From Arthrobacter sp. NicSoilB8 (lineage in GTDB: Bacteria; Actinomycetota; Actinomycetes; Actinomycetales; Micrococcaceae): a stretch of DNA of 64,000 nucleotides. Of this stretch, positions 36,189 through 45,459 are shown piece after piece. The notes beneath the pieces are model-generated. The model saw only the letters and a program-made list of their open reading frames with translations, was not told the DNA's origin and did not search any database. Numbering within the stretch: position 1 is the first letter of the stretch; every line of letters starts with the position of its first letter. A program made the position numbers and the translations under genes. The stretch lies in the NCBI RefSeq assembly GCF_019977355.1, contig NZ_AP024655.1, positions 1-64,000 on the forward strand, in the 5' to 3' direction.

Positions 36189-37577
36189 ATGCTGGAACTT
36201 GACCGCGACGTCGTCATCGTCGGAGCAGGCCCGTCCGGGCTGACCGCCGCACGCCAACTGAAGAAGGCCGGACTGAGCGTCGCGGTGCTCGAGGCGCGGG
36301 ACCGCGTCGGCGGCCGGACCTGGACCGACACCATCGATGGCGCCATGCTCGAAATCGGCGGCCAGTGGGTTTCGCCGGATCAGACGGCGCTCCTTGCGCT
36401 GATCGAAGACCTTGGACTGCAGACCTACTCCCGCTACCGCGACGGCAAGTCCGTCTACATCGGCGCGGACGGCAAGCGCACCCTCTACACCGGCGAGACC
36501 TTCCCGGTCAGCGAAACTACGGCCGCCGAAATGGACAAGCTCACGGCCCTGCTGGACTCCCTCGCCGCGGAAATCGGTCCCGAGGAGCCGTGGGCACACC
36601 CCAAGGCCCGCGAGCTGGACACTATTTCCTTCCACCACTGGCTGCGGCAGAATTCCTCAGATGAGGAAGCCTGCAACAACATCGGCCTGTTCATCGCCGG
36701 CGGCATGCTGACCAAGCCCGCCCACGCCTTCTCCGCCCTGCAGGCCGTCCTGATGGCAGCCTCCGCCGGGTCCTTCACCAATCTCACGGATGAGGACTTC
36801 ATCCTGGACAAGCGGGTTGTCGGCGGGATGCAGCAGGTCTCGCTGCTGCAGGCAGCGGAACTCGGGGACGACGTCGTCCTGGACAGCCCGGTCCGCACCA
36901 TCAACTGGACCGAAGACGCGAGCGGCGCACACCGTGTCACCGCCGTCTCCGAACGGGCCATCGTGAACGCCCGCTTCGTCATCATGGCCGTGCCGCCGAA
37001 CCTCTACTCCCGGGTGTCGTTCAACCCGCCGCTGCCCCGCCGCCAGCACCAGATGCACCAGCACCAGTCGCTGGGCCTGGTCATCAAGGTCCACGCCGTC
37101 TACAGCACGCCGTTCTGGCGTGAAGACGGCCTGTCCGGCACCGCGTTCGGCGCCGGCGCCCTCGTGCAGGAGGTCTACGACAACACGAACCACGAGGACC
37201 CCCGCGGAACGCTGGTGGGCTTCGTCTCGGACGAGAAGGCCGACGCCATGTTCGAACTCAGCGCGGAGGACCGCCGCCGTGCCATTCTCGAATCGATCGC
37301 GTCCTTCCTCGGCGAAAAGGCCCTGGATCCCGAGGTCTACTACGAGTCCGACTGGGGCTCGGAGGAATGGACCCGCGGAGCCTACGCCGCAAGCTACGAC
37401 CTCGGCGGGCTGCACCGATATGGCAAGGACCAGCTGAAGCCGGTCGGCCCCATCTACTGGTCCTGCTCCGATCTCGCGGCAGAGGGATACCAGCACGTCG
37501 ACGGCGCCGTCCGGATGGGACAGGCCACGGCGGCCCGAATTGTCGCCGCCGCGGACCGCGCGTCGGTCGCACGGTAG
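36189..37577 (+). CDS. puo: FAD-dependent amine oxidase, probably putrescine oxidase
   Basis: 462 aa, preceded by GGGGAGG. The N-terminal FAD fold reads VVIVGAGPSGLTAARQLKKA with LEARDRVGGRTWT; the C-terminus carries WTRGAYAASYD and the FAD-contact end (GYQHVDGAVRMGQATA). Length and sequence fit the putrescine oxidases of Kocuria, Arthrobacter and Rhodococcus, which turn putrescine into 4-aminobutanal, H2O2 and ammonia. The neighbouring permease supports amine use. Other monoamine oxidases remain possible. Confidence 0.85.
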   Translation: MLELDRDVVIVGAGPSGLTAARQLKKAGLSVAVLEARDRVGGRTWTDTIDGAMLEIGGQWVSPDQTALLALIEDLGLQTYSRYRDGKSVYIGADGKRTLYTGETFPVSETTAAEMDKLTALLDSLAAEIGPEEPWAHPKARELDTISFHHWLRQNSSDEEACNNIGLFIAGGMLTKPAHAFSALQAVLMAASAGSFTNLTDEDFILDKRVVGGMQQVSLLQAAELGDDVVLDSPVRTINWTEDASGAHRVTAVSERAIVNARFVIMAVPPNLYSRVSFNPPLPRRQHQMHQHQSLGLVIKVHAVYSTPFWREDGLSGTAFGAGALVQEVYDNTNHEDPRGTLVGFVSDEKADAMFELSAEDRRRAILESIASFLGEKALDPEVYYESDWGSEEWTRGAYAASYDLGGLHRYGKDQLKPVGPIYWSCSDLAAEGYQHVDGAVRMGQATAARIVAAADRASVAR

Positions 37578-37622
37578 ATAACCCCGAAAAAGTCAGTTCA
37601 TTGTAGTGAGGAGAGCGGCCAG

Positions 37623-38546
37623 ATGCGTTACGTAGTGGGGTACTCAGCCGATGCAAGAGGCCACGATGCGGTCAATCTGGCCGTCTCCCTGGCGCTGGGG
37701 CGCGGAGCCAGCCTGGACCTTGTGCTGGTGGTTCCCGAAGTGCAGCAGTTCGGGGCCGCCCACGCGCCTAAGGCCGGCTTCGAGCACGTGCTCAACGATC
37801 AGGCCCAGGAGTGGCTGGACCAGGCGCTGGCGCTGGTTCCGCCCGGCGTCCCGGCCAAGGCGCATGTCCGCAGCGGTGATTCGGACGCGCACGCGCTGAT
37901 CGAGGCGGCCGAGGAGTTCGGGGCCGACATGCTCATCATCGGCGCAACCAGCAGCGGGATCTTCAAGCGGTTCTCGATCGGGTCGGTGGCCAGCGCCCTG
38001 CTCCACGCCTCGACCGTTCCGGTGGCCCTGGCGCCGCACGGCTACCACCGCCAGGAGGCCTTGACCCGGATCAGTTGCGGGCTCGGAAACCGGGCGGGCG
38101 CCGAGAAGCTGCTCGATTTCGCCCTCGGCATGGCTGCGAACCGTGAGGTTCCGCTGCGCGTGGTGTCTCTGTTGGCGCTCGACGGCGGCGATGAGGCCGC
38201 TGCTGCCGGTGCCGCCGACGCAGCCCGGGAGTACGCGGCGAAGCACCTTGCCGCGGCCCTGCCGGGCGGTGAACAGGAGGTCCGCGAGGAAGCGAAGGCG
38301 GAAGTCGTCGTCGCACAGGGCCGCAGCATCGAGGAAGCGGTGGACCGCCTCGACTGGGAGGACGGCGAGGTTCTGCTGATCGGATCGAGCCGGCTTGCCC
38401 AAGGCCGGTCCATCTTCCTCGGCAGCACGGCCAACCGCATTCTGCGTGCCCTGCCGGTGCCGATGATTGTGGTCCCGAGTGACTATGAACTCAAGCAACC
38501 CAACCATTCGGCGTCGAATGACGTCACCCGAGAGGCAGAAAAATGA
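37623..38546 (+). CDS. Tandem universal stress protein
   Basis: 307 aa with two Usp domains. The first ends with GATSSGIFKRFSIGSVASAL, the second with GSSRLAQGRSIFLGSTANRI; both keep the G-x2-G-x9-G-(S/T) ATP-type pattern. Sits 46 bp after the oxidase and overlaps the permease by four bases, so it is part of the putative polyamine operon. Possibly a stress or energy sensor tied to transport. Confidence 0.9.
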   Translation: MRYVVGYSADARGHDAVNLAVSLALGRGASLDLVLVVPEVQQFGAAHAPKAGFEHVLNDQAQEWLDQALALVPPGVPAKAHVRSGDSDAHALIEAAEEFGADMLIIGATSSGIFKRFSIGSVASALLHASTVPVALAPHGYHRQEALTRISCGLGNRAGAEKLLDFALGMAANREVPLRVVSLLALDGGDEAAAAGAADAAREYAAKHLAAALPGGEQEVREEAKAEVVVAQGRSIEEAVDRLDWEDGEVLLIGSSRLAQGRSIFLGSTANRILRALPVPMIVVPSDYELKQPNHSASNDVTREAEK

Positions 38547-40081
38547 GCGCCGACCACGCGATGTCCCATGCGTCGCAAACCGGACAGAACACCGAAGACC
38601 ACCACGGACTGAGCGAGAAGGGCCTGAAGGCGGGATCGGTGGGGCTGATTGGCGCCGTCGTCATCGGCGTTTCCTGTATCGCCCCGGCGTATACCCTCAC
38701 GGCGGCCCTGGGGCCCACCGTCGCCGAGGTCGGCGTGCACCTGCCGGCGGTCTTCCTGGTCGGTTTCATCCCCATGCTGCTGGTGGCGTTCGGCTACCGC
38801 GAGCTGAACAACGCCATGCCTGACGCCGGCACGTCCTTCACCTGGGCCTCGAGGGCCTTTGGCCCGTGGCTGGGGTGGATGGGAGGCTGGGGACTGATTG
38901 CGGCGACCATCATCGTGCTCTCGAACCTGGCCGCCGTCGCGGTGGACTTCTTCTACCTGATGCTGTCCCAGATCTTCGGCAATCCGGAGCTCGCCGACCT
39001 CACCAAGAACCTGCCGCTGAATATCGCCACCACGCTGGTGTTCATCACCCTCGCATGCTGGATCTCCTACCGCGGCATGGAAACCACCAAGACGGTCCAG
39101 TACGTGCTCGTGGGCTTCCAGCTGCTGGTGCTCGGCTGGTTCGCGGTGGCCGCGTTCAGCCACGTTGCCAACGGAACTGCCTTTGACGCGACCGCAATCG
39201 CCCCGGACTGGTTCAATCCCTTCGCGGTGGAGTCATTCTCCGCGTTTGCGGCCGGTGTTTCGCTGTCCATCTTCATTTACTGGGGATGGGACGTCACGCT
39301 GACCATGAATGAGGAGACCAAGAACCCGGAGAAGACCCCGGGGCGTGCCGCCACAGTCACCGTCCTGGTCATCGTGATCATCTACATGACCGTTGCCCTG
39401 GCTACGCTCTCCTTCGCCGGGATCGGCACAGAGGGGCTGGGCGCGGGAAACCCGGAGAACCAGGCCAGCATCTTCGCCGTCCTCGCCGGTCCGGTGATGG
39501 GCCCCTTCGCCATCCTGATGTCCCTGGCCATCCTGAGCAGTTCGGCGGCTTCGCTGCAGTCCACGTTCGTCTCGCCGGCGCGGACCCTGCTGTCCATGGG
39601 TCACTACAAGGCCCTGCCGCAGAAATTCGGACGGATCAGCCCCACGCACAAGTCGCCGAGCTACGCCACGATCGCGTCCGCCGCGGCTGCCGCCGCGTTC
39701 TACGTCATCACCCGCACGACGTCGGAGAACGCGCTCTGGGACACCATCACGGCGCTGGGCCTGATGATCTGCTTCTACTACGGCATCACGGCGCTGGCCT
39801 GCGTCTGGTTCTTCCGGGCCGAGGCGTTCAGCGGGGCGCAGGCGTTCTTCTTCAAGTTCCTCGCACCCCTCCTGGGCGGCGTCATCCTGCTGGTCATGTT
39901 CTTCAAGACCGCCTACGACTCCATGGATCCGGCGTACGGCTCGGGCTCCTCGATCGGCGGTCTGGGCCTGGTGTTCATCCTCGGCATGGGCGTGATCCTG
40001 CTGGGTGTGGTGCTCATGCTGATCATGGCCAAGGTCCGGCCCGAGTTCTTCAAGGGCGAGGTGCTGTCCCGCGGCAATTGA
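38543..40081 (+). CDS. APC-family amino acid/polyamine permease
   Basis: 512 aa, ATG overlapping the Usp stop. Twelve membrane helices. The first helix region SVGLIGAVVIGVSCIAPAYT and a FGYRELNNAMPDAGTSFTW segment are typical of APC transporters. Given the upstream oxidase, putrescine or another amine is the likely cargo, but the substrate is inferred only from context. Confidence 0.9.
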   Translation: MSADHAMSHASQTGQNTEDHHGLSEKGLKAGSVGLIGAVVIGVSCIAPAYTLTAALGPTVAEVGVHLPAVFLVGFIPMLLVAFGYRELNNAMPDAGTSFTWASRAFGPWLGWMGGWGLIAATIIVLSNLAAVAVDFFYLMLSQIFGNPELADLTKNLPLNIATTLVFITLACWISYRGMETTKTVQYVLVGFQLLVLGWFAVAAFSHVANGTAFDATAIAPDWFNPFAVESFSAFAAGVSLSIFIYWGWDVTLTMNEETKNPEKTPGRAATVTVLVIVIIYMTVALATLSFAGIGTEGLGAGNPENQASIFAVLAGPVMGPFAILMSLAILSSSAASLQSTFVSPARTLLSMGHYKALPQKFGRISPTHKSPSYATIASAAAAAAFYVITRTTSENALWDTITALGLMICFYYGITALACVWFFRAEAFSGAQAFFFKFLAPLLGGVILLVMFFKTAYDSMDPAYGSGSSIGGLGLVFILGMGVILLGVVLMLIMAKVRPEFFKGEVLSRGN

Positions 40082-40198
40082 AACCCCGGCCCGTTCCGGG
40101 AAGGTCCCCGTCCGGCAGCCGCTGGAAAGTAAGTACGCTTACCAATAGGCTGTCCGGAGGGGGACCTTCCTCCGTTGGAACGAGAACGAGGTGAGAGC

Positions 40199-40681
40199 AT
40201 GTCGGATGCCGAAAGCATCAGCAAGGTCACGGGCATCATCAACGATTCGCACATCGGAATGCTGACCACCATCAACGAAGCAGGTACGCTCGTGAGCCGG
40301 CCGCTGGCCGTCCAGGAGGTCAAGGACGACGGCGACATGTGGTTCTTCACGTCGTCCACCAGCTCGCAAGTGGCCCACATCCGCGCCAACCCGGCGGTGA
40401 ACGTTTCCTTCGGCAAGCGCACCGAGTGGGTCTCGGTGGCCGGAACCGCCGAGGTGGTGACCGACCGTCAACTGATCCACGACATGTGGAACCAGGTAGT
40501 GGAGGCCTGGTTCCCGGACGGTCCCGACACCCCGGAGGTGGTCCTGCTGCACGTCGACTCGGACTCCGCCCAGTACTGGACCAGTCCGGGCGGAACAGCG
40601 GCCACCGTGCTGCAGTGGATCAAGTCCAAGGTCACCAACAGCCGGATGAGCGTCGGCGAAAGCGCAACGGTAGACCTGTAA
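40199..40681 (+). CDS. Pyridoxamine 5'-phosphate oxidase-like flavoprotein
   Basis: 160 aa from the ATG at 40199 with Shine-Dalgarno GAGGTGAGA. A split beta-barrel of the general stress protein 26 type: IGMLTTINEAGTLVSRPLAV and MWFFTSSTSSQVAHIRANP. Likely binds FMN or F420. Function unknown; the family often responds to oxidative or salt stress. A degenerate tandem array follows its stop. Confidence 0.87.
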   Translation: MSDAESISKVTGIINDSHIGMLTTINEAGTLVSRPLAVQEVKDDGDMWFFTSSTSSQVAHIRANPAVNVSFGKRTEWVSVAGTAEVVTDRQLIHDMWNQVVEAWFPDGPDTPEVVLLHVDSDSAQYWTSPGGTAATVLQWIKSKVTNSRMSVGESATVDL

Positions 40682-40685
40682 CCCG

Positions 40686-40740
40686 GTGAACCGGGCCGGT
40701 CGCAGTGAACCTGGTGGTCGCACTGGACCGGGTTGTCGGA
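40686..40740 (+). repeat. Degenerate tandem array, about 18-bp period, after the PPOX stop
   Basis: GTGAACCGGGCCGGTCGCA (40686-40704), GTGAACCTGGTGGTCGCA (40705-40722) and CTGGACCGGGTTGTCGGA (40723-40740), then TGACCGGG. TGA recurs in three positions. Confidence 0.65.
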
Positions 40741-40753
40741 TGACCGGGCTGCC

Positions 40754-41392
40754 CTAATCGATGATCTTCAGGCCGGTGCCCCAGTTGAAGCTTGGATATG
40801 CCGGGTTGGCCTGCAGCGCCATGACCAGGAGCTGAAAGCCCTCGAGTTCACGGGCATGGCGCAATCCGCCGACCTGGAGGGGGCGCAGCCCGGCCGCCTC
40901 GACGAAGGCCGTGACCTCGTTGCGGGCCTGTTCGGAGTCCGAGGCGATGAAGACATCCAGCGGCAAGCCGCCGGTGGTCCCGGCACCGAGCGGGCCGGCG
41001 AAGGTGGTGTTGAACGCTTTCACCACCCGTGCGCCCGGCAGCAGCGCGGCGATTTCCTCGGCGGCCGACGTCTCCGCGCCGACGGTCAGGGAGTCAAAGG
41101 TTTCCGTGTTGATCGGGTTGCTGATCTCCACCACGGTCTTGCCGCTGAGGGTGTCGCCGAAATGCGTGGCAACTTCCTTGGCCGGGCCGAAGTAGAGTGC
41201 CAGGACGACGATGTCGCCCTCGGGGACCTCGCTCAGGCCGCCGGAGGTGGTGGTGCCGCCAAGTTCAGCAGCGAGCTTGGCGGCATTCTCCGGGGTCCGG
41301 TCCAGGATCTGGACGGAGCGGCCGGCGCCGACGGCCCGCGTGCCGATCGCCCGTGCCATGTTGCCGCTGCCGATGATCGTGATGTCAGTCAT
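40754..41392 (-). CDS. NADPH-dependent F420 reductase-like dehydrogenase
   Basis: 212 aa from the ATG at 41392, with GGAAGGAAA upstream. Rossmann motif ITIIGSGNMARAIGTRAV, then VVEISNPINTETFD and ARVVKAFNTTFAGPL, both typical of the NADP:F420 oxidoreductase-like family. Could reduce F420 or another substrate; members without F420 activity are common. Monocistronic, facing the PPOX gene. Confidence 0.82.
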   Translation of the reverse strand: MTDITIIGSGNMARAIGTRAVGAGRSVQILDRTPENAAKLAAELGGTTTSGGLSEVPEGDIVVLALYFGPAKEVATHFGDTLSGKTVVEISNPINTETFDSLTVGAETSAAEEIAALLPGARVVKAFNTTFAGPLGAGTTGGLPLDVFIASDSEQARNEVTAFVEAAGLRPLQVGGLRHARELEGFQLLVMALQANPAYPSFNWGTGLKIID

Positions 41393-41443
41393 GACGTTTC
41401 CTTCCGGGGTGGCCGGGAACTGCCGGATCGGCAATTCCGGAAA

Positions 41444-42079
41444 TCAGCTGTGCGCGTGGTCCGGACCGGGCAGCCCAGCGGGGCTGACCCCGGCCGCGCG
41501 CTCGGCCGCCGCCAGGGCCCGTTCGAGCTGGTCCACGGCCGGGGCGTAGGCGGCATCGGCGCCGGCGGGGTCCGTGCGGCCGCCGAGGGGCTCGGCGGCC
41601 CTGATGGCCCGGATCAGGGCGGCCGTTTCCGGCTGCCGGGGATCGCTCATCGCGGGGTAGTCAATCGCATACCGAGGATCGAGTTCGTAGCGTTGCCATC
41701 GGGCCAGGGCAGCCTTGTGCCGCGCGGCGGCGGCCTCGTTCACGAGCCGCGTCGTCCTGCCGGCCCGGCGGGATTCCTGCCGGCGGAGCACCCGGGGCGC
41801 CGCGGCAAAAGCAGCCAGGGCTGTCCCGGCGGCCAGCATCCCGAGTGCCAGCCCGGCCCACGGCCACGTGAAGGAGGCAACGACGACGGCGGGCACCACG
41901 ACGGCGAGCCCGGCGAAAACGTCCCAAAACGCGCCGTCGGCACCGTCTGAGGCGCCGGCGTCGGCTGTCAGGTGCTTGCGGGCGAGGTAGGCCGCAATGG
42001 AGGCCGCCCCGGCAACCACAATGGCGAGGGCGAGGAATTGCCAGGCCGCGAGGGCACCGGATTGTGAGAGCGACGTCAT
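41444..42079 (-). CDS. Uncharacterised membrane protein
   Basis: 211 aa. Three hydrophobic segments in the N-terminal half (about 12-32, 55-72, 75-93), then a charged Arg/Ala-rich cytosolic half with RRQESRRAGRTTRLVNE. No family recognised. ATG start; 51 bp before the F420-like gene, so possibly cotranscribed. Confidence 0.7.
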   Translation of the reverse strand: MTSLSQSGALAAWQFLALAIVVAGAASIAAYLARKHLTADAGASDGADGAFWDVFAGLAVVVPAVVVASFTWPWAGLALGMLAAGTALAAFAAAPRVLRRQESRRAGRTTRLVNEAAAARHKAALARWQRYELDPRYAIDYPAMSDPRQPETAALIRAIRAAEPLGGRTDPAGADAAYAPAVDQLERALAAAERAAGVSPAGLPGPDHAHS

Positions 42080-42266
42080 TGCACACCTCCGGCGGAACCG
42101 TCCCGGGCGGGCGCTGTTCCGCTAGTTCCATTGGAATGCCTGGCGGCGGGGCCGTCAATGCCCTGTCGGCCGGGGCGATGCCGGCCACCAACACAGGCCG
42201 CCAAGGCCGTGCTCGGGGGCCGCGCCGCGGTTCCGTCACTGATCCCCGCGGCGTAGCCTTGGGGCC

Positions 42267-42644
42267 ATGCGACTGAAAATGTGCAGTATCCATGTCAAGG
42301 ATCCGGCCTCGGCCCATGAGTTCTATACCGGCATCCTGGGGTTCGAAACCCTGATGGCCATGCCGGAGCACAACCTCTTCATCGTCAAGGATCCGGACGG
42401 TGCCGGTGGCGCCGGACTGCTGCTGGAGCCCAGCGACAACCCGATCGGGGCGGCCTACATGAACGGCCTGCACGATGCCGGAATCCCGGCGATCGTCTTC
42501 GGCGTGCCGGACGTGCGCGCCGAATACGACCGGCTGGCAGCCAAGGGCGTGATGTTCCAGGGCGAGCCGTCCGAGGGCCCCGGCGGGACCAGCGTGGTGC
42601 TGGACGATGGCTGCGGGAACTTCGTCCAGCTGCATCAGGACTAG
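42267..42644 (+). CDS. VOC/glyoxalase-fold protein
   Basis: 125 aa. Two beta-alpha-beta-beta-beta modules: MCSIHVKDPASAHEFYTGIL at the start and a C-terminal GGTSVVLDDGCGNFVQLHQD with the metal Glu replaced by Gln-Leu-His. Members include glyoxalases and resistance proteins; the substrate is unknown. Confidence 0.88.
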   Translation: MRLKMCSIHVKDPASAHEFYTGILGFETLMAMPEHNLFIVKDPDGAGGAGLLLEPSDNPIGAAYMNGLHDAGIPAIVFGVPDVRAEYDRLAAKGVMFQGEPSEGPGGTSVVLDDGCGNFVQLHQD

Positions 42645-42674
42645 CCCCCCGTAGTCGTCTCCAGGGCACAGGTG

Positions 42675-43283
42675 CTAGCGGCGCAGCTTGTCCGTGTCCG
42701 GGTGCTCGTCGCCGATATGACCGGGTGCGTTGGCGGCCAGGACCCGCGCCACGAAGGAGGCATACTCCTCCATGTAGTGGCGCAGCAGCTTGGCGGTGGC
42801 TTCGTCTTTGACCTCGCCGTCCTCGCCGTAGACCTCCGGGACGAACCGGATGTACGCCTCCGGCGCGTTGAGCTGCGGCGCGTCGAGGAAGCTCAGCACG
42901 CTGCGGAACGAGGACTGCATCACGGCCGTGCCGATGCCGCCGGGGGACGCGCCGATGATGCCGGTGGGCTTGCGGGCGAACGAGTTGGTGCCCCAGGGCC
43001 GGGATCCCCAGTCGATGGCGTTCTTCAGCGCCCCGGGAATGGACCGGTTGTATTCGGGCGAGACGAACAGGATGCCGTCGGACGCGGCGACAGCATCCTT
43101 GAGGGCCTGGCCTTCGGGTGGAAAGGCGGCATCAAAGTCCGGGCTGTATAACGGCAGGTCCTTGATGGGAATTTCGGTGAATTCCAGTTCCGCAGGTGCA
43201 AGCCGGATCAGGGCCTTGGACAGGGTGCGGTTGATGGAATTGCTCGAAAGGCTCCCGACAAAATATCCGATCTTAAAGGCCAT
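42675..43283 (-). CDS. NADPH-dependent FMN reductase
   Basis: 202 aa. Flavodoxin-like fold with GSLSSNSINRTLSKALIRLA near the N-terminus and the FMN loop SPEYNRSIPGALKNAIDW, the hallmark of the family. Reduces FMN or quinones with NADPH. Convergent with the VOC gene 30 bp away. Confidence 0.92.
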   Translation of the reverse strand: MAFKIGYFVGSLSSNSINRTLSKALIRLAPAELEFTEIPIKDLPLYSPDFDAAFPPEGQALKDAVAASDGILFVSPEYNRSIPGALKNAIDWGSRPWGTNSFARKPTGIIGASPGGIGTAVMQSSFRSVLSFLDAPQLNAPEAYIRFVPEVYGEDGEVKDEATAKLLRHYMEEYASFVARVLAANAPGHIGDEHPDTDKLRR

Positions 43284-43437
43284 GGCCTAGTTCCTTCCCG
43301 ATGCTCCGCCGGTGGCTCATGAGATGGAGATTGAAATGGGGATCGGGCCGGCGCCCCGACTCATCCCGCGAGCATAGTCCTGCGTCCGCGGGATGAAAAT
43401 AGGGGCCGGATAAGGGACCGGAAGGAAGCGCCCGCCG

Positions 43438-43842
43438 CTATTCGGCCTTGGCGCGGGCCTTTTTGGCGTCCTTCTTGGCGGCCTCGTCCTTGACGCGCTG
43501 GGCCTCGGCGCGGACCGCGGCGTGGGTGGAACGCTCGGCGACCAGCCAAGCCGGGGGAGCCTGGAGCAGCGCGGTGATTTCCGCCGTCGTCAGCGCTTCC
43601 TCAACGCCGCCGCGGGCCAGGCCGCTGATGGAGACGTTGAGCTTCTGTGCCACCACGGGACGCGGGTGCGGGCCGTTGCGGCGCAGTTCCGCGAGCCACT
43701 CCGGCGGGTTGGCCTGGAGTTCGGCGAAATCGGCGCGGGTGATGACCGAATCCTGGAACTCCTGGGGTGTCGCCGGAAGGTAAATGCCAAGCTTCTTGGC
43801 AACGGTGGCCGGCTTCATGGACTGGGAGTTTGCAGAGGTCAT
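43438..43842 (-). CDS. DUF5997 protein
   Basis: 134 aa. Starts near MKPATVAKKLGIYLPATPQE, then RADFAELQANPPEWLAELRR and RPVVAQKLNVSISGLARGGV, ending in a Lys/Ala-rich tail. It fits DUF5997, a small actinobacterial family of unknown role. The regular alpha-helical, partly HTH-like middle (VVAQKLNVSISGL) suggests DNA binding. Divergent from the HTH-less LysR effector gene, 78 bp away. Confidence 0.8.
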   Translation of the reverse strand: MTSANSQSMKPATVAKKLGIYLPATPQEFQDSVITRADFAELQANPPEWLAELRRNGPHPRPVVAQKLNVSISGLARGGVEEALTTAEITALLQAPPAWLVAERSTHAAVRAEAQRVKDEAAKKDAKKARAKAE

Positions 43843-43920
43843 GCTTCAAGGGTATCCGGCCGGAGGCTGACTGGGCACCGGCACTGAGCCCTGCACCAGC
43901 CCGGGCGGTACTGTGAACAT

Positions 43921-44670
43921 GTGTCCGCTCCTGAAGAATCACCCCAGACCCCCGACGAAACCGCCGCCCCGGCCGAAACAGCCGGGCGCGAGCTGCGTTT
44001 CGCATACGTCGCCGGCGTGACGCCCGGAAAATGGATCCGGCGCTGGGAAGAGCGGATGCCGGATGTGCCGCTGCACTCGTTCATGTCCGACGACGGCGCG
44101 CAGCTCGCCGTGCTCCGCGACGGCTCCGCGGACCTGAGCTTCGTCCGGCTTCCGGTGGAGCGCGAGGGCCTCAGCGTCATCCCGCTCTATGAGGAACAGC
44201 CCGTGGTGGTGGCCCCCAAGGGGCATGAGGTCTCCCTGTTCGAGGAAGTGGACCTGGCAGACCTGTCCGCGGAGACGTTCCTGGACGTGCAGGAACTCGG
44301 CGGCCCCGCGATGGCCCTGCAAGTGGTGGCCTCCGGTGCCGGCCTGGTGATCCTGCCGATGTCCGTGGCCCGGCACTTCAACGTCAAGGATACCGTGGCC
44401 CGGAAGCTCACCGGTGCGCCCGGCACTGAGATCGCCGTGGCCTGGCCCAGCGACACCACGGACGAGGTGATCGAGGAATTCATCGGGATTGTCCGCGGGC
44501 GGACTGCGGCGAGCTCCCGGCAGCCCTCCGCCCAGCAGGAGAAACCCAAGCGGGAGCCCAAGCCGGACCGGCGGGGCCCTGCGGTCAAGAAACCCAAGGT
44601 GGCCCAGCGCTATGCACCGAACCCGGACAAGGGCCGCGGCAAGGGATCCCGGAAAAAGGGGAAACGCTAG
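43921..44670 (+). CDS. LysR-type effector-binding domain without HTH
   Basis: 249 aa, GTG start. Residues 25-195 resemble a LysR substrate-binding domain (GRELRFAYVAGVTPGKWIRR; DLSFVRLPVEREGLSVIPLY; GAGLVILPMSVARHF). No N-terminal DNA-binding domain is present, and nothing upstream could supply one. The last 50 residues are Lys/Arg/Pro-rich, perhaps a nucleic-acid-binding tail. Family function unknown; it occurs beside DUF5997. Confidence 0.82.
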   Translation: MSAPEESPQTPDETAAPAETAGRELRFAYVAGVTPGKWIRRWEERMPDVPLHSFMSDDGAQLAVLRDGSADLSFVRLPVEREGLSVIPLYEEQPVVVAPKGHEVSLFEEVDLADLSAETFLDVQELGGPAMALQVVASGAGLVILPMSVARHFNVKDTVARKLTGAPGTEIAVAWPSDTTDEVIEEFIGIVRGRTAASSRQPSAQQEKPKREPKPDRRGPAVKKPKVAQRYAPNPDKGRGKGSRKKGKR

Positions 44671-44702
44671 GGCATACGCAAGGTGCCTTGGTGCAGCCGC
44701 CG

Positions 44703-45038
44703 CTACTTGGCGCAGGCGTCCTGAAGGGCCTTGACGGATTCGGCCGGAACCTGGTCGCCGGAGTCGGCGATGCGGCGCAGCGGCGTTGTGATCTCAACGG
44801 GTGCGCCCGCGGTTTCCGCGCCCGCGACAAGGCCGCCCAGCAGTTCCTTGTCCTTGGCGCTGACCAGGCCGTCCTTCACGAGGTCGCAGGCCTGCTTCTT
44901 CACTTCACTGCCGGCCGCCGCGGCAACCTGGGATGCCCCGTCGTTGACGGCCTTTTCGGCAGCGCCCTGCACCTGACCGCAGCCGCTCAATGCGATTAAC
45001 GAGGCGGCAGCGGCAAGGATGGCGAGGCGTGGTTTCAT
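44703..45038 (-). CDS. Small putative lipoprotein
   Basis: 111 aa. Signal peptide ILAAAASLIALSGC with lipobox cysteine around residue 20; the mature part is Ala-rich helical with one more cysteine pair (QACDLVK and LQDACAK). No family recognised. Convergent with the LysR-effector gene. Confidence 0.8.
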   Translation of the reverse strand: MKPRLAILAAAASLIALSGCGQVQGAAEKAVNDGASQVAAAAGSEVKKQACDLVKDGLVSAKDKELLGGLVAGAETAGAPVEITTPLRRIADSGDQVPAESVKALQDACAK

Positions 45039-45134
45039 TTATCCACCCTAACAAGCACGGCTGGTGCCGGTGCAGGGGAAACGGGCAGTGCCAGGCCATA
45101 GCCGTCCGGGCACCGGCGCGCATAGGCTCGGTGA

Positions 45135-45455
45135 GTGGACATCGTCGAGTTCCTGACCGCACGGATAAGAGAAGACGAAGCTGCCGCCCTGAAGCTGCTC
45201 GGGGACCCCACGCTGGCCGTATCCGGCGAGTGGTATGAACGCCGCCTGCTTCGCGAGTGCGAGGCCAAACGCCGGCTGATCGACATCATCGAATCCGCCC
45301 GCCAGTCCGTCCTCGCCGCACTGGTCAGCCAGGAATCCGCCGACGCCGGCTGGGTGCCGGACGTCATTGAGTGGACCACCCTGTCCCTGAACACCCTGGC
45401 GCTGCCGTACGCCGACCACCCCGAATTCCAGGCCCGCTGGAGAATCACCGGGTAG
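45135..45455 (+). CDS. DUF6221 protein
   Basis: 106 aa. Begins MDIVEFLTARIREDEAAALK and has CEAKRRLIDIIESAR in the middle, the pattern of DUF6221, a phage- and actinobacteria-associated family without known function. Ends with DHPEFQARWRI. No Shine-Dalgarno of strength. Confidence 0.75.
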   Translation: MDIVEFLTARIREDEAAALKLLGDPTLAVSGEWYERRLLRECEAKRRLIDIIESARQSVLAALVSQESADAGWVPDVIEWTTLSLNTLALPYADHPEFQARWRITG

Positions 45456-45459
45456 CGGT

